DNA of 64,000 nt from positions 1 through 64,000 of the forward strand of contig JAAWBD010000085.1 in assembly GCA_022792495.1 (NCBI GenBank), written 5' to 3'. Each line of letters starts with the position of its first letter. Position 1 is the stretch's first letter. Origin of the DNA: Oscillospiraceae bacterium (GTDB lineage: Bacteria > Bacillota > Clostridia > Oscillospirales > Oscillospiraceae). The notes beneath the pieces were generated by a model. The model was not told the origin of the DNA and did no database searches. It saw only the letters and a list, made by a program, of their open reading frames with translations. The position numbers were made by a program, and so were the translations under genes. Shown here piece after piece: positions 60,304-64,000 of the stretch.

Positions 60304-60773
60304 GTTCCCTCCTCCCGGAAGCTCTGCCGTTCAACGGGGATGCCCAGATCCTCCTCCACCGCCCGGGAGAGCGACTTTTTCTGCTCCGCCGTCCAGGCCC
60401 CGGAGATCTCCGCCTCCCAAGGCACCGGCCAGCCGGAGCCGTCCAGGGCCACCCCCACCCTGACCTCGCATTGGAGGCCCAGGGACTGGCCTTTGTCCAC
60501 AATATATGCGCCCGCTTTTTGGGCTATGAGGGTTTTCATCACCTCTTCCCCACTTTGTCCCGCCTCCTCCACCGTCATGGCTGGAGCGGCGGGGGCAAAG
60601 GTGTTCCACCCCAAGCCCTCCAGCTGTAAAAGGGGCCGGGTGGCCGCCAGCAGCAGAACCAAGCCCCCCACCAGCCGGCCGATCTTTTTTATGGTTCCCT
60701 CCGGCGTGAGGGCCTGGGCCAGGGACACCGCCAGGGCGGCGGCGGTCACGCCCAGGAGCCATGTTTTCAGCAT
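60300..60773 (-). CDS. spoIIIAF: Stage III sporulation protein AF
   Basis: This 157-aa protein has two N-terminal helices (MLKTWLLGVTAAALAVSLAQAL, IGRLVGGLVLLLAATRPLL) and a C-terminal periplasm-like domain. The ATG at 60773 has AGGGAAGG eight bases upstream, three codons after a GTG used by the track. Confidence 0.88.
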   Translation of the reverse strand: MLKTWLLGVTAAALAVSLAQALTPEGTIKKIGRLVGGLVLLLAATRPLLQLEGLGWNTFAPAAPAMTVEEAGQSGEEVMKTLIAQKAGAYIVDKGQSLGLQCEVRVGVALDGSGWPVPWEAEISGAWTAEQKKSLSRAVEEDLGIPVERQSFREEGT

Positions 60774-60830
60774 GGGCAGCACCTTCCCTTGATAAGAGTA
60801 TCGGGATCCACGCCCCCAAAGCCTCAGCAG

Positions 60831-61904
60831 TCATACTCCTCCCACAGCTTGTATGGAGGTGATGAGGGCGATGTAGAGGATCATACCGCCGCCCCCCACC
60901 AGGCCCAGCATCAAGGCAAAGGCGGAGCCGATGGCGTCTATGAGACCCGCCATGGGACCGTTGACCACTGTGGCGGTGAGCGCGGCGGCCCCCTTGTAGA
61001 CCAGGTAATGGATCCCCAGCCGTAGAAAGGGACCCAGGCACATGGCCAGCACCACCAGAAGCCCCATCACCCCCACTGTGCCCTTCACCATCCCCGCCCC
61101 CGCAGCCACGGTCTCGGCGGCGTCGGAGAGGATCCCCCCCACCACGGGGATCATGCCGGAGATAGCGGTCTTGGCCGCCTTCTGGGCCATGACGTCGGCG
61201 CTCCCCGCCACCGCCCCGGAGACCGAGAGATAGAACACAAAGCCGGTGAGCAGCAAGCTCAGAAGGCAGGTGGCCGACCATTTGATCAGAGCCGACAGCC
61301 GCTTGAGGCCATCGTTCCCCAGGGCGGCGTGGGCGGCGGAGGCTGCCACATAGGCGTAGATCATGGGCAGGGCCAGCCGATCCGCCAGGGTCAGGAGCAG
61401 ACCCAGAAAGAGAAGCACCGCCCCCTGCCGGGCCACCGCCCCGGCGGGCATCCCGGCGGCGGCTCCCGCCGCGGTCACCGTGGGAAGAAGCAGCTTGGAG
61501 AAGGCGTCCAGCTCCTCCAGGGTGGCTTTTCCAAGTCCCATCAGGGCGTTCACATCGGCCACCGCCAGGGCGGTGACCGCGGCGGCCCCGGCCAGGCGCA
61601 CCGGATCCAGGTCTCCGCCCCCCCAATCCTCCCGGACTGCCTCCGCCAGATTACAGAGCATGGCCACCGCAAGAAGGAGCATCCCGCTTTTCAGGCCCCG
61701 GCGGAGGATTCCCTGAAGCTCCCCCAGGCCCCCCTCCAGAATGGAGGCGGCCCCGGCGGAGAAATCCTTTCCGGTGAGCCCGTCCACATCCAGGTAGCCC
61801 TCCAGGTAGGCCTCCGCCGCCGGGGTGAGGGCGTCCAGCCCCACAGCGGCAGAAAGCTCCGAGGCCTGCGCCGCCGGGGAAAACAGCAGAAGCAGGGCTA
61901 TCAC
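60831..61904 (-). CDS. spoIIIAE: Stage III sporulation protein AE
   Basis: This 357-aa multi-pass protein has a signal-like start (MIALLLLFSPAAQA) and about seven helices. The conserved stretch is IYAYVAASAAHAALGNDGLKRLSALIKWSATCLLSLLLTGFVFY and VMAQKAAKTAISGMIPVVGGILSDAAETV. The track reports a 739-aa ORF to 63050, but that runs in a wrong frame across spoIIIAD-AB. The true start is the GTG in a GTGA overlap with spoIIIAD. Confidence 0.9.
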   Translation of the reverse strand: MIALLLLFSPAAQASELSAAVGLDALTPAAEAYLEGYLDVDGLTGKDFSAGAASILEGGLGELQGILRRGLKSGMLLLAVAMLCNLAEAVREDWGGGDLDPVRLAGAAAVTALAVADVNALMGLGKATLEELDAFSKLLLPTVTAAGAAAGMPAGAVARQGAVLLFLGLLLTLADRLALPMIYAYVAASAAHAALGNDGLKRLSALIKWSATCLLSLLLTGFVFYLSVSGAVAGSADVMAQKAAKTAISGMIPVVGGILSDAAETVAAGAGMVKGTVGVMGLLVVLAMCLGPFLRLGIHYLVYKGAAALTATVVNGPMAGLIDAIGSAFALMLGLVGGGGMILYIALITSIQAVGGV

Positions 61905-62284
61905 AACAGCCCCCCCAAGGTATCGAAAACCGCCTCTACCAGTGGAAGAGCGGCCAGCAGAGCCAGGGCGGAGCCCGCCGTCTCCAAAAAGGCGGCCAGC
62001 CCCCCCTCCCCCGCGTCCTTGCAGACGGCGGAGGAGAGGCGGGTCACCACCCCGATCCCCACGGTTTTCCACACCGGGGCCCAGATCCGGGGGGAGAGCC
62101 CGGCGGTGCGGGACAGGGCGTCGGCCAGGCCCCGAACGCCGGCCAGAGCACTCACCGAGCCGCCCAGGAGCAAAGTCCCCGCCGCCAGGGTGAGAACCAG
62201 GGCCAGCCCGGGCACCTGTCCGCGCAGGGTCAGGGCGCACAGGGCAGCGGTCACCGCCAGGGCGGAAAGTTTGAAAATATCCAT
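61901..62284 (-). CDS. spoIIIAD: Stage III sporulation protein AD
   Basis: This 127-aa membrane protein has three to four helices (LSALAVTAALCALTLRG, VPGLALVLTLAAGTLLLGG, SALALLAALPLVEAV). It has the size and order of SpoIIIAD, whose membrane partner role is in the channel. GAGGGGAT precedes the ATG. Confidence 0.9.
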   Translation of the reverse strand: MDIFKLSALAVTAALCALTLRGQVPGLALVLTLAAGTLLLGGSVSALAGVRGLADALSRTAGLSPRIWAPVWKTVGIGVVTRLSSAVCKDAGEGGLAAFLETAGSALALLAALPLVEAVFDTLGGLL

Positions 62285-62290
62285 ATCCCC

Positions 62291-62485
62291 TCACAGCCCA
62301 AACAGGCCCTTCACCAGGGCAAATAGATCGCTGATCTTTTCCACCACCATCATCAGCACCACCACCAGCCCCGCCAGGGTGGTCAGCATGGCCTGCTCGT
62401 CCCGGCCGGAGCGGGAGAGTACCTGGTTCAGGACCGACACCAAAATACCGATGGCGGCGATACGAAATATAAAATCCACGTCCAT
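62291..62485 (-). CDS. spoIIIAC: Stage III sporulation protein AC
   Basis: This 64-aa protein has two helices (FIFRIAAIGILVSVLNQVL, MLTTLAGLVVVLMMVVEKI) and closely follows the SpoIIIAC pattern. It is six bases before spoIIIAD. Confidence 0.92.
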   Translation of the reverse strand: MDVDFIFRIAAIGILVSVLNQVLSRSGRDEQAMLTTLAGLVVVLMMVVEKISDLFALVKGLFGL

Positions 62486-62536
62486 ACTGCCCTCTCATCT
62501 CCCGTCTGTCCAAGGTACGGACATCCTTTTTCCACA

Positions 62537-63052
62537 TCACAACAGTAAGATCACCAGGAGCCCGGCCAGGGACAGTCCCAGAGTCCCATAGACCCTCCCC
62601 TGCCGGCCAAGCTCCGGGCGGAGCTGGGAGGCTCGGAGGGTCAGGGTCTGCCGGACGGTCTCCACCGCCGACCGCTGCTCCTCCCAGCCGCAGCGGCCCA
62701 GAAAGCTTCCCAGGCTTACGATCGGCTCCATGTCCTCCGGCGCAAGGCCGCCTCCCCCCCCACCGGTCACCGCCTTGGCCCAAATGTCCTGGAATGACTG
62801 CTCCCCCAGGTTCTCCAGGCCTATCCCCGCCCGAAAAAAGGTATCTCTGGCGGGTGGGATGGTTCGGGTGGCCAGGATCTCCAGCAGCTGGGCCATATCG
62901 GGCAGGCGAAAGGACAGCTCCCCGGCCAGAAGGGCCAGGGCGTTGTCCCAGGCCTCCAGCGCCTGGATCCGGCGGCGGGTCTCCCCTGCCAGGCTCAGCC
63001 CCAGATAGAGCCCGCCGCTCAACAGTAGGACCGCCCCTATCCATTTCCACAT
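62537..63052 (-). CDS. spoIIIAB: Stage III sporulation protein AB
   Basis: This 171-aa protein resembles type II secretion GspF-like domains: an N-terminal helix (IGAVLLLSGGLYLGLSLA), RRRIQALEAWDNALALLAGELSF, and a C-terminal helix (LGLSLAGLLVILLL). The ATG at 63052 lies inside the spoIIIAA end with GAGGGG upstream; the track start adds 13 residues. Confidence 0.9.
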   Translation of the reverse strand: MWKWIGAVLLLSGGLYLGLSLAGETRRRIQALEAWDNALALLAGELSFRLPDMAQLLEILATRTIPPARDTFFRAGIGLENLGEQSFQDIWAKAVTGGGGGGLAPEDMEPIVSLGSFLGRCGWEEQRSAVETVRQTLTLRASQLRPELGRQGRVYGTLGLSLAGLLVILLL

Positions 63053-63942
63053 GGCAGCAGCCCCTCCACCTGATACCGGGGGGTTGTCCACCGGCGCAGG
63101 ATCACCGCTTTCTCAAACAGGCCCCGCTCCAGAAGTTCCCGGTAGAGGGGCTTGCGGCGCAGATCCTCCCGATCCTCGGCGTGGACGGTGCACAGCAGCT
63201 TCACCCCGCAGTTGCCGCACTCGGCCAGGGCCGCGCAGTCGGCGGGGGCGGTGATCTCATCACAGCAGAGGATCTGGGGGTTCATCCCCCGCAGGAGCAT
63301 CAAAAGCCCCTGGGCCTTTGGACAGCCCTCCAGCACATCGGTTTTGGCTCCCACATCAAATTGGGGCGTTCCCTCCCACAGGGCGGCCACCTCCCCCCGC
63401 TCATCGGCCAGGCCTACCCGGCGGGGTGGGGCGCAGGCCCCGTCGGACAGCAGGCGGATCAAGTCCCGGAGAAGCGTGGTTTTTCCCCCGCCCGGCGGGG
63501 AGAGCAGGAGGGTGCTCTGGAACCGTCCCTCCTGGAAGAGCTGGGGAAGGATCTCTCCCCCGCAGCCGGGAACGGCGTGGGCCACCCGGATATTCAAAGA
63601 GGAGATGCGGCGCAGGTTTCTCACCTGGCCGCCCTCCGTCCAAATGCTGCCGCACAGGCCAATTCTGTGACCTCCACGAACTGTAAAGTAGCCCTGCCTT
63701 ACGCTTTCCAGGGCAGTGTGGGCGCTGGCACGGGTGGCGATCTCCACCGTCAGCTCCAGATCCCGGCCCTCTACCGGCAGAGCAGACAGGGGCAGCTCCT
63801 CCTCACCAACGACCGCTGTGGGGGGCCTTCCCGAGCGCAGGCGGATCTCCTCCACCCGGCGCTTCACCAGGGGGGGTAGAGCCTGAGCCTCCCGGCGAAG
63901 GGATGGAGGCAGCAGGGCCACGGCTTCCTCAAAGGCTTTCAT
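63037..63942 (-). CDS. spoIIIAA: Stage III sporulation ATPase AA
   Basis: This 301-aa secretion-type ATPase has Walker A SPPGGGKTTLLRDLIRLLSDG, Walker B ILCCDEITAPADC and VHAEDREDL. It is thought to power assembly or export at the SpoIIIA channel. It is the first gene of spoIIIAA-AH; GAGGAGG precedes the ATG and the operon promoter is probably just beyond the window edge. Confidence 0.94.
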   Translation of the reverse strand: MKAFEEAVALLPPSLRREAQALPPLVKRRVEEIRLRSGRPPTAVVGEEELPLSALPVEGRDLELTVEIATRASAHTALESVRQGYFTVRGGHRIGLCGSIWTEGGQVRNLRRISSLNIRVAHAVPGCGGEILPQLFQEGRFQSTLLLSPPGGGKTTLLRDLIRLLSDGACAPPRRVGLADERGEVAALWEGTPQFDVGAKTDVLEGCPKAQGLLMLLRGMNPQILCCDEITAPADCAALAECGNCGVKLLCTVHAEDREDLRRKPLYRELLERGLFEKAVILRRWTTPRYQVEGLLPCGNG

Positions 63943-64000
63943 AGCGTTTCCTCCTCTTTGGTACTGGGCTATATGTATGAGGGGCTGTCCACTTTTATGA

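Noticed and set aside
60831-63050. 739-aa minus-strand ORF as one gene
   Set aside because: Only its last 357 codons are spoIIIAE. The upstream part is an off-frame reading of spoIIIAB, AC and AD (Gly/Arg/Pro-rich).

Overview
The window is about 60% GC and reads as a chromosomal segment of a spore-forming Gram-positive Clostridia member, most like the high-GC gut Oscillospiraceae (Flavonifractor, Lawsonibacter or Intestinimonas type). This rests on a complete spoIIIAA-AH operon, sortase-built pili, SLH and LPxTG surface proteins, split transketolase genes, and the gene orders yqhY-nusB-xse-ispA-dxs-tlyA-nadK-argR-recN and murB-rapZ-yvcK-whiA. The placement is inference from family knowledge; no database was searched.

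Layout. 1-1.2 kb holds an orphan reading frame and a frameshifted metallophosphoesterase lipoprotein. 1.25-12.7 kb, mostly on the minus strand, holds a WG-repeat/SLH surface protein, glyA, nth (plus), an ECF sigma factor with its membrane partner, an XRE regulator, a HAD phosphatase, a two-gene transketolase, upp and tsaB-tsaE. A rodA/ftsW-type gene runs divergently from tsaE. 14.1-16.4 kb is a polar amino-acid ABC transporter, followed by tRNA-Gly(CCC), a YciI-like protein, a Rieske/FAD oxidoreductase and a membrane-anchored 5'-nucleotidase.

20.6-33.4 kb is the main accessory region. It is a minus-strand pilus operon: coiled-coil protein, signal peptidase I, a 1180-aa fibro-slime adhesin with His/Cys repeats, major pilin, class C sortase, ancillary pilin and a second sortase. 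A large hybrid histidine kinase diverges from it. The roughly 600-bp intergenic region between them carries two diverged copies of a promoter-leader element. Each copy has an extended -10 box, a 12-bp-period GGTTACA direct repeat and two hairpins whose paired bases have changed together. This is the strongest candidate here for an undescribed regulatory system.

33.4-37.3 kb holds tRNA-Pro(GGG) with a duplicated tail, a Cys-rich protein, an oxidoreductase and a cardiolipin synthase. 37.3-55.7 kb is a dense housekeeping block: dnaE, whiA, yvcK, rapZ, murB, recN, argR, nadK, tlyA, dxs, a PAP2-like gene, ispA, xseB, xseA, a 52-aa membrane protein, a TsaD-like gene and nusB. Most neighbours overlap by 4 bp or are separated by only a few bases. 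A MerR/MATE efflux pair and an acetyltransferase interrupt the usual junction between nusB and the Asp23 gene. The window ends in spoIIIAH-AA.

Long antisense ORFs in the supplied track are frame shadows and are omitted. Where the longest ORF started upstream of a better ribosome-binding site, the start was moved and the reason is given.
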